Shown here: in pieces, positions 25,461-35,360 of the stretch
How the letters are laid out: the number at the start of each line of letters is the position of its first letter
How positions within the stretch are numbered: the first letter of the stretch is position 1
Origin: Polynucleobacter sp.
GTDB taxonomy: Bacteria; Pseudomonadota; Gammaproteobacteria; Burkholderiales; Burkholderiaceae
Direction of reading: 5' to 3'
NCBI GenBank assembly: GCA_024642065.1
Contig: JAHEBW010000003.1
Coordinates: forward strand, 1-58,102
Length of the DNA stretch: 58,102 nt
The notes under the pieces: generated by a model
Database searches by the model: none
Told to the model about the DNA's origin: nothing
The model's input: the letters and a program-made list of their open reading frames with translations, nothing else
Program-made: the position numbers and the translations under genes

Positions 25461-27716
25461 ATGACTAAACACTTTTATAGAGTGATCTGCACTCTTGTAC
25501 TGACATCTTTCGCAGCCCATACCAATATCTCTCATGCGGCTGACATTTCAAACACCAATAAAGTATCTACCAAGAAAAAAACATGTGTTGTTTTATCTGG
25601 AGGTGGCGCTCGCGGCTACAGCCACATAGGCGTTTTAAAAGTTTTAGAAGAAAATCGAATTCCAATTGACTGCATAGTTGGCACAAGTATGGGTGCCGTC
25701 ATTGGTGGCGTATATGCATCAGGCATGCCAGCTAAAGAATTAGAAAAAAGACTCTTAGAGCTAGATCTTGCTGATATAGCGCTTGATCGAATCGATCGCA
25801 AATCTCTTCCACCTTCTCACAGACAAGATGACTTTCTTTATCCCTTAGGTAGTGTTGGTATTGGTGATGGCCGTATCAAACTTCCATCCGGCGCAGTACA
25901 GGCCAATAAGTTTTTAGATATTTTGCAAAACTGGACTCAACACATTCCTCCTAACGTTGATTTCGATCAACTGCCAATTGCTTATCGCTCTGTAGCAACA
26001 GATATGCAAACTGGCTCAATGGTAATTTTTAAAAAGGGTCCTCTTCATCATGTCATCAGGGCCAGCATGGCAGCACCCGGCGCCTTTAGCCCAATTGAAA
26101 TAGACGGAAAACTTCTCAGTGATGGCGGCTTAACAAGAAACCTTCCGATTGATATTGCCCAAGAGTTAGGCGCCACCCAGATTATTGCTGTGAACATTGG
26201 CACACCACTGATGCCAAGAGAAAAGATTGATTCTTTACTGACGGTCTATCAACAGATGATCAATATCTTGACCGAACAAAACGTCGATTCGCAGAAAAAG
26301 CTTTTAAGCAAACAAGATATTTTGATTGAGCCCAAACTGGGCGACATTACATTCTTAGATTTCACAAGAGCTGATGAGGCCATCAAAATTGGTGAGCAAG
26401 CAGCAAAGGATCTACTGCCTCAGCTAAAAAGATTACAGGTATCTGAGCAGGCTTATGCAACTTATTTAAAAGCTAGACCATCGCCTAGCTTAGGTGATGT
26501 AAAAGTAGCCTTTGTTGAAGTTAAAACAAAAGGCATTATTCCACCAGAAAAAATTAAAAATTGGTTAGATATTCCCGTAGGCCAAGCTTATTCATCTGAA
26601 AAGATTAATGAAAGAGTCGAAGCCGTTTATAACAATCGAGAATTTGATGTGATTGGCCATGAACTAGTTGAAAGAAATGGTGAATACGGCATCGTTGTCA
26701 GAGCGAATGAGAAATCTTGGGGGCCAGACTTCCTGAAGTTTGGCTTGAATATGTCTAGCGACTTAAACGGCAATAGCGGCTATCTATTGCAAATTGGTCA
26801 TCGTCGCCCATGGATTGATGCTAGCGGAACAGAGTGGCGCTCTGATTTAGAAATTGGTTCAGCCGTTAGGATCAAATCTGAACTTCGCAAACCCATTAAC
26901 TCTATTGATGGTCCTTACATATCACCGTACATTGATTACCAAAGACACTATAACCAGGTCTACGATGATGAGACCTTAATTGCCAAGTATCGTGTCAGAT
27001 CCATCAGAACTGGCTTAGATATTGGAGCACCCTTTGGCAATTTGGGAGAGGGCCGAATTGGTTTAACGGCGTCTAAAATTGTGGCTGACCCGCACACTGG
27101 TGCCATCATCTCTCAATCGGGCAACACTCAAAATATCCAGACACTCCCTGGAGCAGATATTGAGCAGTACGGTGTTCGAGCAAAAGTAACACTTGATCAA
27201 TTAGACTCGCCATTCTTTCCAAGAACGGGTTACTACCTCTCAAGCGAAGGGCAAGCTGCTATTTTTGATCAAAAAGATAGCTATCAAACATTCAGTACAG
27301 ATGGCAAAGTGGCATTTAGTAAAGGTGAACACAGCATTAACCTAACTGGTCAATTAGGCATGCTTTTCCAAGATCGCGCTGAAAATATTCCTGGTATTGG
27401 CTATCGCCTTGGTGGCTTCCAAAGACTCTCCGCTTATCAACTAGATCAATTTAGTGGTAACTACATGATGCTGGGCAATTTAACTTATTTATATCGCGCA
27501 CTTAATTTGCGACTACTCAATCAAAGTATGTTCCTAGGAACAAGTATTGAGTCTGGCAACGTCTGGAATCAACGCAGTGATATGAGTTTTGGCAATCTTA
27601 AGCATAGCTACAGTGTTTTTGTAGGGCTCAACACATTCATGGGCCCAGTACATCTAGGTGTAGCTACTGCTCCAGGCGGTTACACCAACATCTTCTTCCA
27701 ACTCGGTAGAAATTAA
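25461..27716 (+). CDS. Patatin-like phospholipase with outer-membrane beta barrel (PlpD type)
   Basis: A 751-residue exported protein. After a signal peptide, the patatin domain has the oxyanion motif GGGARG (47-52), nucleophile GTSMG (Ser76) and catalytic Asp221 in SDGGLTRN. A POTRA-like segment (about 345-410) and a C-terminal Omp85/bacterial surface antigen barrel (about 420-751, with LDSPFFPRTGYYLS) follow. This is the architecture of type Vd secretion such as PlpD of Pseudomonas. ATG at 25461 is chosen over an upstream TTG because it gives the signal peptide. Whether the lipase domain is released cannot be told. Confidence 0.93.
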   Translation: MTKHFYRVICTLVLTSFAAHTNISHAADISNTNKVSTKKKTCVVLSGGGARGYSHIGVLKVLEENRIPIDCIVGTSMGAVIGGVYASGMPAKELEKRLLELDLADIALDRIDRKSLPPSHRQDDFLYPLGSVGIGDGRIKLPSGAVQANKFLDILQNWTQHIPPNVDFDQLPIAYRSVATDMQTGSMVIFKKGPLHHVIRASMAAPGAFSPIEIDGKLLSDGGLTRNLPIDIAQELGATQIIAVNIGTPLMPREKIDSLLTVYQQMINILTEQNVDSQKKLLSKQDILIEPKLGDITFLDFTRADEAIKIGEQAAKDLLPQLKRLQVSEQAYATYLKARPSPSLGDVKVAFVEVKTKGIIPPEKIKNWLDIPVGQAYSSEKINERVEAVYNNREFDVIGHELVERNGEYGIVVRANEKSWGPDFLKFGLNMSSDLNGNSGYLLQIGHRRPWIDASGTEWRSDLEIGSAVRIKSELRKPINSIDGPYISPYIDYQRHYNQVYDDETLIAKYRVRSIRTGLDIGAPFGNLGEGRIGLTASKIVADPHTGAIISQSGNTQNIQTLPGADIEQYGVRAKVTLDQLDSPFFPRTGYYLSSEGQAAIFDQKDSYQTFSTDGKVAFSKGEHSINLTGQLGMLFQDRAENIPGIGYRLGGFQRLSAYQLDQFSGNYMMLGNLTYLYRALNLRLLNQSMFLGTSIESGNVWNQRSDMSFGNLKHSYSVFVGLNTFMGPVHLGVATAPGGYTNIFFQLGRN

Positions 27717-27722
27717 AGTAAT

Positions 27723-27753
27723 AAAAAAGGCCTCATTGAATGAGGCCTTTTTT
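27723..27753. terminator. Bidirectional intrinsic terminator
   Basis: A perfect 13-bp inverted repeat (27723-27735 with 27741-27753, loop TTGAA) includes an A run on one side and a T run on the other. It ends both the patatin gene (plus) and matB (minus), which converge here. Confidence 0.93.
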
Positions 27754-27767
27754 GTACATCATGTTGA

Positions 27768-29291
27768 TTACGAACTGTAACTTTGTCGTAATACATTCTT
27801 CTGTACCTTACCCATTGCATTCCGAGGTAACTCAGAAACAACCACAATGCGTTTTGGTACTTTAAAGTTAGCAATCTTGCCCTTTAGGTCAGCAATCATT
27901 GATTCGGCATTGAGTTTGACCCCAGGCTTACCAACGACAACCGCCAATACTGCTTCTCCAAAATCAGGGTGAGGAATACCAATCACAGCACTCTCATCAA
28001 CACCTGCCATATCGTCAATAAAGCTTTCAATTTCTTTTGGATAGACGTTATATCCACCAGAAATAATTAAATCTTTACTTCGACCAACGATACAGAGATA
28101 TGAATCAGGCACCTTACCAGCACTCGTTTCACCACCCCATCGACCAACGTCACCTGTTTTAAACCAACCATCTTTGGTGAATTCTTCTTTGGTTTTTTCA
28201 GGCATGCGCCAGTAGCCTTTAAAAATATTAGGGCCTTTGACTTCAACATTACCAATTTCATTGACGCCACATAACTTGCCATCATCTTTAATGATTCGAA
28301 CTTTGGTTTGCGGCAACGGTAAGCCCACAGATCCACCGATACGCTTACCCTTGTAAGGGTTAGAAACCAACATCGCTGTCTCACTCATGCCATAGCGCTC
28401 CAAAATCGTATGGCCGGTGCGCTCTTTGAATGAATTAAAAGTCTCTGTTAATAATGGCGCTGATCCAGAAACAAACAAGCGCATATTTTTAACAGTCTTC
28501 TTTGTAAATGTTGAATCTAACAATAAACGCACGTAGAAAGTTGGCACACCCATCATGATGGTTGATCGTGGCATATGCTTGATTAACTCTTTGGTATCAA
28601 GACGAGGTAACCAAATCATTTTGCTACCGTTCAGTAGAGCACCATGAGAAGCTACAAATAGACCATGAACGTGGAAGATCGGTAAGGCGTGTAACAACAC
28701 ATCACCCTTTTGCCAAGCCCAGAACTTTTGAAGCACTTTCGCATTACTACCTAAGTTGCGATGACTTAGCATCGCTCCCTTGCTTCGCCCTGTTGTGCCA
28801 GAGGTGTACAAGATAGCGGCCAAGTCATCGTCAGATCGCTTAACTGTTTTAGATTGACTGGATTGCTTACCAGCTTGCTCTAATAAAGTTCCAGATCTAT
28901 CTTCACCCAAAGTAAAGACATGCTTAGTGCCAGATTTTTTAGCAACTTGAGCAATCCATGAGTGATTCTTAGGACTACAAACAAGCACTGCAGGCTCAGC
29001 ATTACCGACAAAGTATTCCATCTCTGCAGATTGGTAAGCCGTATTAAGTGGCAAATAAACTAAACCCGCCTTGAGTGTTGCCAAATACAAAAATAAAGCT
29101 TCTGGCGATTTTTCAACCTGCACAGCCACTCGTGCGCCCTCTGGTAAACGAAGGCCAATTAATAAATTGGCCATCTTTGCAGTGGCTTTTTCTAGGTCAT
29201 CCCAGCTGTAATACATACCATCGTGCGTTTCAATCGCACAGGATGATTTATCTTTTGGGAATCCGCTTTCTAATAAAGTATATAAATTCAT
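27768..29291 (-). CDS. matB: Malonyl-CoA synthetase (malonate-CoA ligase)
   Basis: Activates malonate to malonyl-CoA using ATP. The 507-residue acyl-adenylate enzyme has the P-loop ILYTSGTTGRSKGAMLSH (about 161-178), ERYGMSETAM, the FKTGDVGRW hinge region and catalytic lysine near the C-terminus in GKVQKNVLR. MatB assignment rests on the operon: malonyl-CoA decarboxylase and a MatR-type regulator are in the same transcript. A general acyl-CoA ligase is the alternative. A hairpin (29308-29327) lies between it and the binding protein gene. Confidence 0.9.
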   Translation of the reverse strand: MNLYTLLESGFPKDKSSCAIETHDGMYYSWDDLEKATAKMANLLIGLRLPEGARVAVQVEKSPEALFLYLATLKAGLVYLPLNTAYQSAEMEYFVGNAEPAVLVCSPKNHSWIAQVAKKSGTKHVFTLGEDRSGTLLEQAGKQSSQSKTVKRSDDDLAAILYTSGTTGRSKGAMLSHRNLGSNAKVLQKFWAWQKGDVLLHALPIFHVHGLFVASHGALLNGSKMIWLPRLDTKELIKHMPRSTIMMGVPTFYVRLLLDSTFTKKTVKNMRLFVSGSAPLLTETFNSFKERTGHTILERYGMSETAMLVSNPYKGKRIGGSVGLPLPQTKVRIIKDDGKLCGVNEIGNVEVKGPNIFKGYWRMPEKTKEEFTKDGWFKTGDVGRWGGETSAGKVPDSYLCIVGRSKDLIISGGYNVYPKEIESFIDDMAGVDESAVIGIPHPDFGEAVLAVVVGKPGVKLNAESMIADLKGKIANFKVPKRIVVVSELPRNAMGKVQKNVLRQSYSS

Positions 29292-29307
29292 ATTTATTCC
29301 AAGGATT

Positions 29308-29327
29308 AACTGGGGGCAAGCCCCCGT
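29308..29327 (-). other. Intercistronic GC hairpin in the malonate operon
   Basis: A stem GGGGG/CCCCC extended by AAC/GTT with one bulged base, loop CAAG, sits in the 43-bp gap before matB. No T run follows on the minus strand, so it is not a classic terminator. It may protect the 3' end of the upstream message or slow passage into matB. Confidence 0.65.
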
Positions 29328-29334
29328 TCAATCA

Positions 29335-30327
29335 TTAATCCATTTTTGCGCCAGATGACTTGGCTACATCACCCCAACGTTTGATTTCTGCAGAAACGAA
29401 TCTTCCATAAGCTTCTCCAGTCAAGTTAGGTGTATCTGAACCGTTGTTCAACCATGAAGTTTTTAACTCTGGGCTGTTTAAAGCCTTCGTTACTTCAGCA
29501 GTCATCTTGTCGACCACGTCTTTAGGTGTTCCTTTAGGAGCCCATAGACCGTACCAAGTACTCACGACATAACCAGGCACACCTGCTTCAGTAGCTGTTG
29601 GCACATCTGGGAAAGCTGCAGAGCGCTTGGTAGAAGCAACTGCCAAGGCTTTGATCTTGCCGCTCTTAATATGCTGTGATGATGAACCCAAGCCATCAAA
29701 CATCATGTCTACTTGACCAGCAATTAAATCACCCAATGCTGGGCCAGCACCACGGTATGGAATATGTGTGATGAAAGTTTTTGTTTGCATCTTGAATAAC
29801 TCACCAGCTAAATGGTGAGAACTTCCGTTACCAGCACTACCGTAGTTCAATTTACCTGGATTCTTTTTGGCGTACTCGATAAAGCCTTTAAGATCGTTCA
29901 CAGGGACGCGCTGAGCATTAACAACCACTACTTGTGGTGGCGTTGCAAGCAACATCACTGGCACAAAGCTCTTTTCAATATCGTAGTCCAACTTTGGATA
30001 CATAGAAGGAGCGATCGCATGATGCGCGCCGCCCATAAAGAATGTGTAGCCATCTGGTGCAGCTTTAGCTGCAATACCAGCACCCAAAGTACCGCCAGCG
30101 CCACCGCGGTTATCAATCACAATTTGTTTACCAAGTTGCTTAGTAAGCTGAGCAGATAAAGGTCTTGCAAAGGCATCTGTTCCACCACCAGCTGGGAAAG
30201 GTACAACGATTGTGATTGGCTTGCTTGGCCAATTAGGATCGGCTAAAACTGCACCTGAACTTGCAGCCAAGCCCAAAGTAACAGCTACCATACTCAACAC
30301 ACCTACTACATTTACTGGTTTTTTCAT
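29335..30327 (-). CDS. Bug-family tripartite tricarboxylate transporter substrate-binding protein
   Basis: Periplasmic binding protein (330 residues) with signal peptide (cleavage near VLA-D) and the Bug/TctC pattern: WPSKPITIVVPFPAGGGTDAFAR in the N-terminal lobe (two blocks), NRGGAGGTLG, and HIPYRGAGPALGDLIAGQVD. Bug proteins bind dicarboxylates or other acids. Position between matA and matB suggests malonate as ligand (inference). No TctA or TctB membrane subunit gene is in this operon, so the protein is an orphan binding component, as is common in Burkholderiales. Confidence 0.93.
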   Translation of the reverse strand: MKKPVNVVGVLSMVAVTLGLAASSGAVLADPNWPSKPITIVVPFPAGGGTDAFARPLSAQLTKQLGKQIVIDNRGGAGGTLGAGIAAKAAPDGYTFFMGGAHHAIAPSMYPKLDYDIEKSFVPVMLLATPPQVVVVNAQRVPVNDLKGFIEYAKKNPGKLNYGSAGNGSSHHLAGELFKMQTKTFITHIPYRGAGPALGDLIAGQVDMMFDGLGSSSQHIKSGKIKALAVASTKRSAAFPDVPTATEAGVPGYVVSTWYGLWAPKGTPKDVVDKMTAEVTKALNSPELKTSWLNNGSDTPNLTGEAYGRFVSAEIKRWGDVAKSSGAKMD

Positions 30328-30375
30328 ATTTGTCTCCTCGTACTCCAGTTAAATAACTTCTCTAAAAATGATTAA

Positions 30376-31662
30376 TCAAATCAATTGTGAAACTGATCTT
30401 GAATAAATAATCTCTCCATTAACAAAACGCTCGTGGTTATCTTCCACGTTTTCTAAGTCATATAGGTAATTCACCATCAAACCTGCTGATTGCTTAATAC
30501 CTTTTTTTGATAAGTCTCCTGCCCAGTTAATTCTGTGTAACTTCGCGCCATTACCTAAGTGGAATTTAGCGACCGAGTTACCACCTCTTCTTGATGATTG
30601 AGTCATCAAATAAAAGGCACATAAACTCATTAAAGCTTCTTTTTCTTTGGCTGTTGCAGCATCAGGATGCCAACCTGATTGCAAGCGCTCATTCCAAGAT
30701 GTCTCCTTGAGGTTGAGAACCTTGCATGCTTCTTGATACTTTTCATAGACTGCCGGCTTAATATCATCAGAGCTTAATTCTTGATTGCTGGTAAGCCATT
30801 CCATGAAACCAGGGATTGGAGATAAAGTACAAAATGTTTTTAAAGAAGGAAATTCTTTTTTCAAACTTTCAGCAACTCGCTTGATCAAGAAGTTACCCAT
30901 CGATACACCGCGCAAGCCAGGCTGACAGTTACTAATCGAGTAAAAAATAGCGCACTTGTATTGATTCGGCTCAATCACCTCAGACTTCTTATTAACTAGA
31001 GGCCCAATAGCTTCTGGAATTTCAGGGAGAAGCGCTACCTCAACAAAAATGAGAGGCTCTTCAGATAGTTGCGGGTGAAAGAATGAAAAACAACGGCGAT
31101 CTGGTTGAAGGCGGCGACGCAAATCATCCCAACCATCAATTTCATGAACAGCCTCATGCTGAATAATCTTTTCAAGAATATGCGCAGGTGATTTCCAATC
31201 CACCTGATGCATTTTCAAGAATCCAGGATTGAACCAAGAGGTTAAAAGGTGCTGCATATCAGCATCTACCGCTTTTAATTCTGGCTTTTTATGGAGTAAC
31301 TTTAATAGTTGATGGCGCATGTCCACAATCATGCTGGTGCCGCCCGGCGCCCGATTTAATCGACGCAACAGCTCTTGTCTTGGCGCTTCTGTAACTTTCA
31401 TCAACCAAACCAAATTATCAGCATTAGGGCTAGAGGCATAAATTTGAGCAGCGCTCAAAACGTCTGCTGGGCTTGGATTAAATTTATCAGCCAAGTAATG
31501 AAAATACTCAGCTCTTTGATCATCTTCAAGCGTATAAAAGTTCTCAATCACATCACTGGCCATGCTGGCCGCATTGGACTCGCCACGGTCTGAGAGCAAG
31601 CGCTTAGTGGCATTGACTGTTTTTGTGAAATGTCTTGCTTTAAGAAGATTATCTAGAATCAT
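30376..31662 (-). CDS. matA: Malonyl-CoA decarboxylase
   Basis: Converts malonyl-CoA to acetyl-CoA and CO2 in malonate catabolism. The 428-residue protein has the MCD fold: N-terminal helical domain, the GNAT-like C-terminal domain with HEIDGWDDLRRRLQPDRRC in two parts, TFCTLSPIPGFMEWL (with the catalytic Ser of the SP loop) and FHLGNGAKLHRINWAGD. The ATG overlaps the regulator's stop by four bases (ATGA). Together with MatB it converts malonate into acetyl-CoA. Confidence 0.95.
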   Translation of the reverse strand: MILDNLLKARHFTKTVNATKRLLSDRGESNAASMASDVIENFYTLEDDQRAEYFHYLADKFNPSPADVLSAAQIYASSPNADNLVWLMKVTEAPRQELLRRLNRAPGGTSMIVDMRHQLLKLLHKKPELKAVDADMQHLLTSWFNPGFLKMHQVDWKSPAHILEKIIQHEAVHEIDGWDDLRRRLQPDRRCFSFFHPQLSEEPLIFVEVALLPEIPEAIGPLVNKKSEVIEPNQYKCAIFYSISNCQPGLRGVSMGNFLIKRVAESLKKEFPSLKTFCTLSPIPGFMEWLTSNQELSSDDIKPAVYEKYQEACKVLNLKETSWNERLQSGWHPDAATAKEKEALMSLCAFYLMTQSSRRGGNSVAKFHLGNGAKLHRINWAGDLSKKGIKQSAGLMVNYLYDLENVEDNHERFVNGEIIYSRSVSQLI

Positions 31663-32327
31663 GCGCTTAGAACTTCCGGGGATTTTAGATATTTAAGAAC
31701 TTCACGCTGTCTTAAGATATGCGTTTTCATCAACTCTTCAGCTTGCTGTGCATTTCCAGTTTTTAAGGCATCAAAAATAGACAGGTGCTCTTGGCAAGAC
31801 TCTTCAATACGCCCCTTATGGTGCAAGCTGCGGTGACGAGAAAGATTAAGGATACGGCGCAAATCATTCACCATATTGGTCAGCCACTCATTACCAGCTA
31901 GACTCTGAATAGCTTCATGAATTTTTCTATTGGTGACGTAATAGTCATCAATATTCTTTGCATCAGCATATTTCTTCAATCGAACATGTAAAGACTCTAA
32001 AGAACGGATATCTGCTTCACTGGCTTTTTCTGCTGCTTCATAAGCACATCGACCCTCTAAGATAGCCATCAGAGGAAAGATTTCATTTAAATCTTGATCG
32101 GTCAGTTCAGTAACGTAACAACCTTTGCGCGGCTCAATTCTTAAGATGCCCTCAGAAGCCAAGATGCGAATAGCTTCACGGAAAGGTGTGCGAGAAACGC
32201 CTAACTCTTCGGATAGCTTTTGTTCGTCAATCCAAGAGCCCGGCTTCAAAACACCACTAGCCACCATAGAGCGCAGACGCTCGGTGACTTCAACATAGAG
32301 TGCTGTTTTAACAATTTTCAAAGACAT
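31659..32327 (-). CDS. matR: GntR/FadR-family transcriptional regulator, likely MatR
   Basis: A 222-residue regulator with an N-terminal GntR winged helix (DEQKLSEELGVSRTPFREAI, residues about 33-52) and a C-terminal FCD helical ligand domain. It opens the malonate operon, so it is probably its own regulator and responds to malonate. I use the ATG at 32327: the frame is open 12 codons further up, but that stretch holds the TGTATACA palindrome that looks like the operator. The FCD domain may bind a metal. Confidence 0.9.
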   Translation of the reverse strand: MSLKIVKTALYVEVTERLRSMVASGVLKPGSWIDEQKLSEELGVSRTPFREAIRILASEGILRIEPRKGCYVTELTDQDLNEIFPLMAILEGRCAYEAAEKASEADIRSLESLHVRLKKYADAKNIDDYYVTNRKIHEAIQSLAGNEWLTNMVNDLRRILNLSRHRSLHHKGRIEESCQEHLSIFDALKTGNAQQAEELMKTHILRQREVLKYLKSPEVLSA

Positions 32328-32334
32328 GTACACA

Positions 32335-32351
32335 ATGTATTTTGTATACAT
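32335..32351. promoter_or_regulatory. Putative MatR operator
   Basis: An inverted repeat ATGTAT-TTTGT-ATACAT, including the perfect 8-bp palindrome TGTATACA (32343-32350), lies 8 bp upstream of the matR ATG. A third similar half-site (TGTACACAATGT) lies at 32327-32338. The MatR site reported in Rhizobium leguminosarum also has a TTGTATACA core, as I recall. Autoregulation of the mat operon is inferred. Confidence 0.7.
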
Positions 32352-32417
32352 TTTTGAATACATAGGTGCTAACCCTTAAAAAGGGAAAACACTTAGGAAT
32401 TTCAATGAAGCTAGAAA

Positions 32418-33209
32418 TTAAATCTTAGGGGATTGTCTAAAAATCAAATAAACACCCGCTAACACCATGGGGATTGATAACCATTGCCCCATCGATAGGC
32501 CAAGGCTTAATAGACCTAGAAAGCTATCTGGCTCCCGGGCAAATTCAGCCAAGAATCTAAATAAGCCGTAGCCTAATAAGAACACTCCAGAAATCTGACC
32601 TAGAGCTCTAGGTTTAGACGCATACCACCATAAAGCGAGGCCTAAACATAAACCCTCACCCATCAACTGATACAACTGAGAGGGGTGGCGAGCCAACATA
32701 TCACCTGCCTGCGGGAATATCATGGCCCACGGGAGATCTGTTGGCCTTCCCCATAATTCGCCATTAATAAAATTTCCCAAACGACCAAAAGCCAAACCAA
32801 ATGGCACCAGTGGCGCAATGAAATCTGTCACCTCAAAGAAGGTTTTTTTGTTTCTTCTTCCCCACCAGAGCATCGCAGCTAATACGCCCATAAAACCACC
32901 ATGGAAAGACATACCGCCTTCCCATACTTTTAGAACATCCAATGGATTCGCCAAATAATGGCCAGGCATATAAAAAATAATATAGCCCAAACGGCCACCC
33001 AGAATGACGCCCACCACACCTGCAAATAAAAGATCTTCTAGAGCTTTGTATGTCCAAGCGTGCTGAGCAACTCCAGCTTGCTTTAAACGCAAACGACCTA
33101 ATAAAAGAAACTGTGCAAAGGCAAGCAAATACATAAGCCCATACCAATGGATGGCCAGGGGTCCTATGCTCAAAGCGACAGGATCAAATTGTGGGTGCAT
33201 CAATGCCAT
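32418..33209 (-). CDS. lgt: Prolipoprotein diacylglyceryl transferase
   Basis: Transfers diacylglycerol to the lipobox cysteine of lipoproteins, including those encoded in this window. The 263-residue inner-membrane protein has the family motifs [15 protein letters not shown] (about 95-109), [18 protein letters not shown] (about 138-155) and [12 protein letters not shown]. Multiple hydrophobic helices are evident. ATG at 33209 used; another in-frame ATG lies three codons on. It is a stand-alone gene upstream of the mat operon promoter region. Confidence 0.96.
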   Translation of the reverse strand: MALMHPQFDPVALSIGPLAIHWYGLMYLLAFAQFLLLGRLRLKQAGVAQHAWTYKALEDLLFAGVVGVILGGRLGYIIFYMPGHYLANPLDVLKVWEGGMSFHGGFMGVLAAMLWWGRRNKKTFFEVTDFIAPLVPFGLAFGRLGNFINGELWGRPTDLPWAMIFPQAGDMLARHPSQLYQLMGEGLCLGLALWWYASKPRALGQISGVFLLGYGLFRFLAEFAREPDSFLGLLSLGLSMGQWLSIPMVLAGVYLIFRQSPKI

Positions 33210-33254
33210 AGCTGTATTTGAATTCTTTTTTATTTTATTGTTTGATTTTGGCTA

Positions 33255-33719
33255 TTACTGACCCGTTTGATCAAAGTTATGTAATTCATGCCCTTGATCT
33301 CGATAGGCCTTATAGCGGTCACGCCCAGCTTGTCGATCAGCCTCATCTGTTGAAACAATTTCTACAATTCTTGGGAATCGGCCTGCTAGAGCTTCTACTG
33401 ATTTTGGTAAATCACGGCCCACATGAATCAAGACATCACCATGAGGCAAGTAGTCCAACTCATCAGCCTCAAAACTTTCTAAAAATACGATCGGTGTTTC
33501 TGCGGCAAAGTCATCACTACCCCAGGCATGAGGTAAAAAATCAACTGCACTGAAAGACCAAAGCTGCTCATCCAATTGTTTCAAAAAATCTCTAGAGCCA
33601 ACAACCACAATATTCCTCATAGGTGTTGCCTCATTGGGGCTTGCCATGATCTTTCTAATCAAGCGACAACTATATTGAGGCTTGTTATTCACTTGACTGT
33701 GAAAATCTATTCTTGCCAT
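33255..33719 (-). CDS. holC: DNA polymerase III subunit chi
   Basis: Clamp-loader accessory subunit that contacts single-strand DNA-binding protein. The 154-residue protein has the chi pattern: ARIDFHSQVNNKPQYSCRLI at the start, VVGSRDFLKQLDEQLWSF and FLPHAWG in the middle, PIVFLESFEA. Start ATG at 33719 preferred over a codon three upstream. Placed 27 bp after pepA, as in other proteobacteria. Confidence 0.92.
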   Translation of the reverse strand: MARIDFHSQVNNKPQYSCRLIRKIMASPNEATPMRNIVVVGSRDFLKQLDEQLWSFSAVDFLPHAWGSDDFAAETPIVFLESFEADELDYLPHGDVLIHVGRDLPKSVEALAGRFPRIVEIVSTDEADRQAGRDRYKAYRDQGHELHNFDQTGQ

Positions 33720-33746
33720 AAATCTCAATGAACCTTATTCAAGCCT

Positions 33747-35297
33747 TCAAGCTAATAAATAATTAACCAACAGAGGAACCGGACGACCAGTTGCGCCTTT
33801 AGCAGCACCACTCTTCCAGGCAGTACCAGCAATATCTAAGTGCGCCCATGTGTATTTCTCTGTGTATCTCGCCAAGAAACAAGCAGCTGTAACGCTACCA
33901 GCAGGTCGACCACCAATATTAGCCATATCGGCAAAATTAGATTTCAACTGGTCTTGATACGCTGTATCGAGAGGCATACGCCAAACAGTATCTTGAGAAT
34001 ATTTACCGGCTGTGAGCAAGCCTTCAGCCAACTCATCATCATCAGAAAACAATCCAGAATGCACGCCACCTAAAGCAATCACACATGCGCCCGTTAAGGT
34101 CGCGATATCAATCACTGCAGCTGGTTTAAAACGTTCAACATATGTCAGCGCATCACAAAGAATCAAACGACCTTCAGCATCTGTATTTAAGATCTCAATT
34201 GTTTGACCAGACATGCTTGTCACAATATCGCCTGGACGAGTGGCATGTGCAGATGGCATGTTTTCACAAGTTGGAATAACGCCAATCACGTTCTTCTTCA
34301 ACTTTAATTCACCAATAGCACGCATGGTACCGAGCACTGAGGCTGCGCCACACATGTCGTACTTCATTTCATCCATACCTTCACCTGGCTTTAATGAAAT
34401 GCCACCCGTATCAAAAGTAATACCTTTACCCACCAAAACAATTGGAGCATCTTTAGCAGCACCACCTTGATGGCGAATCACAATAAATTGCGGTGGCGTT
34501 ACAGCACCTTGAGTCACCGCTAGGAAAGCACCCATCTTGAGAGCTTCGATTTCTTTGCGACCCAAGACTTCAACTTTAAAACCAAAATCTTTAGCTAATT
34601 TCTTAGCTGTCTGACCCAAATAGCTTGGCGTGCAAATATTAGGTGGCAAATTACCCAAATCTTTGGTTAAGTCCATACCGTTAGAAATAGCCAAACCTTC
34701 AGCAACGGCTTTTTGCAAATCCTTATTATTCTTTGCGGTGCTAGCAAGTGAAATCTTTTTAAGCTTTGGAGACTTTTCTACAGGCTTAGTTTTAAAAGAT
34801 GGATGTCTTGCCCCAAACTTATATAACTGCTCTTTTGCCAATTGCACTAATAGGCGAGCTTGAGATAAGCCATCTTTTGCTGAAAACTCTTCAAATACCC
34901 ACAAGGCATCTTTAGCAGGCGTCGCAATAACTGCTTTTAAACCGCTGCTTAACCATTTAGAGAACTCCTGGCCTGTTTTAGTAGATTTGGCAGGTTTTAG
35001 ATCCTCACCAGTACAGACTAAGAGCAAACGCTCAGCCTTTAGACCTAATTTTGACCAGGCATCTGTTGAATTCAAAAGCAAATGACTGCCAGCATGAGAG
35101 TCCAAATCGCCATGCTCCATTGCTTTTGCAATAGCGCCATGAGTGGCCGTGTTAAGGCTTGCCAATAAACCTGTGAGTTTCTTAGGGTTCTTTAAATGAC
35201 GGCCAGCAAAAGCTACCACCAAACAACCTACTGGCTGACTCATTTGAGCTTTAGAACCTAAAGCTCCCTCTACGAATACTTTCGTGCTACATTCCAT
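33747..35297 (-). CDS. pepA: Leucyl aminopeptidase (M17 family)
   Basis: Zinc/manganese metalloprotease removing N-terminal residues; also a DNA-binding regulator in some bacteria. The 516-residue protein has the metal-binding core [20 protein letters not shown] in the catalytic domain and the M17 signature NTDAEGRL (about 368-375). E. coli PepA is 503 residues. Divergent from lptF; the two ATGs are separated by 63 bp, so promoters overlap. Directly upstream of holC. Confidence 0.96.
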   Translation of the reverse strand: MECSTKVFVEGALGSKAQMSQPVGCLVVAFAGRHLKNPKKLTGLLASLNTATHGAIAKAMEHGDLDSHAGSHLLLNSTDAWSKLGLKAERLLLVCTGEDLKPAKSTKTGQEFSKWLSSGLKAVIATPAKDALWVFEEFSAKDGLSQARLLVQLAKEQLYKFGARHPSFKTKPVEKSPKLKKISLASTAKNNKDLQKAVAEGLAISNGMDLTKDLGNLPPNICTPSYLGQTAKKLAKDFGFKVEVLGRKEIEALKMGAFLAVTQGAVTPPQFIVIRHQGGAAKDAPIVLVGKGITFDTGGISLKPGEGMDEMKYDMCGAASVLGTMRAIGELKLKKNVIGVIPTCENMPSAHATRPGDIVTSMSGQTIEILNTDAEGRLILCDALTYVERFKPAAVIDIATLTGACVIALGGVHSGLFSDDDELAEGLLTAGKYSQDTVWRMPLDTAYQDQLKSNFADMANIGGRPAGSVTAACFLARYTEKYTWAHLDIAGTAWKSGAAKGATGRPVPLLVNYLLA

Positions 35298-35360
35298 ATG
35301 CTTTTCCTTTATACAAGGGAAGTTTTTAATACCCTTGATTATCGCCCAGCTTCGCTTTTT

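Noticed and set aside
33218..33553. 111-codon plus-strand frame over holC
   Set aside because: It is antisense to holC, with no recognisable domain.
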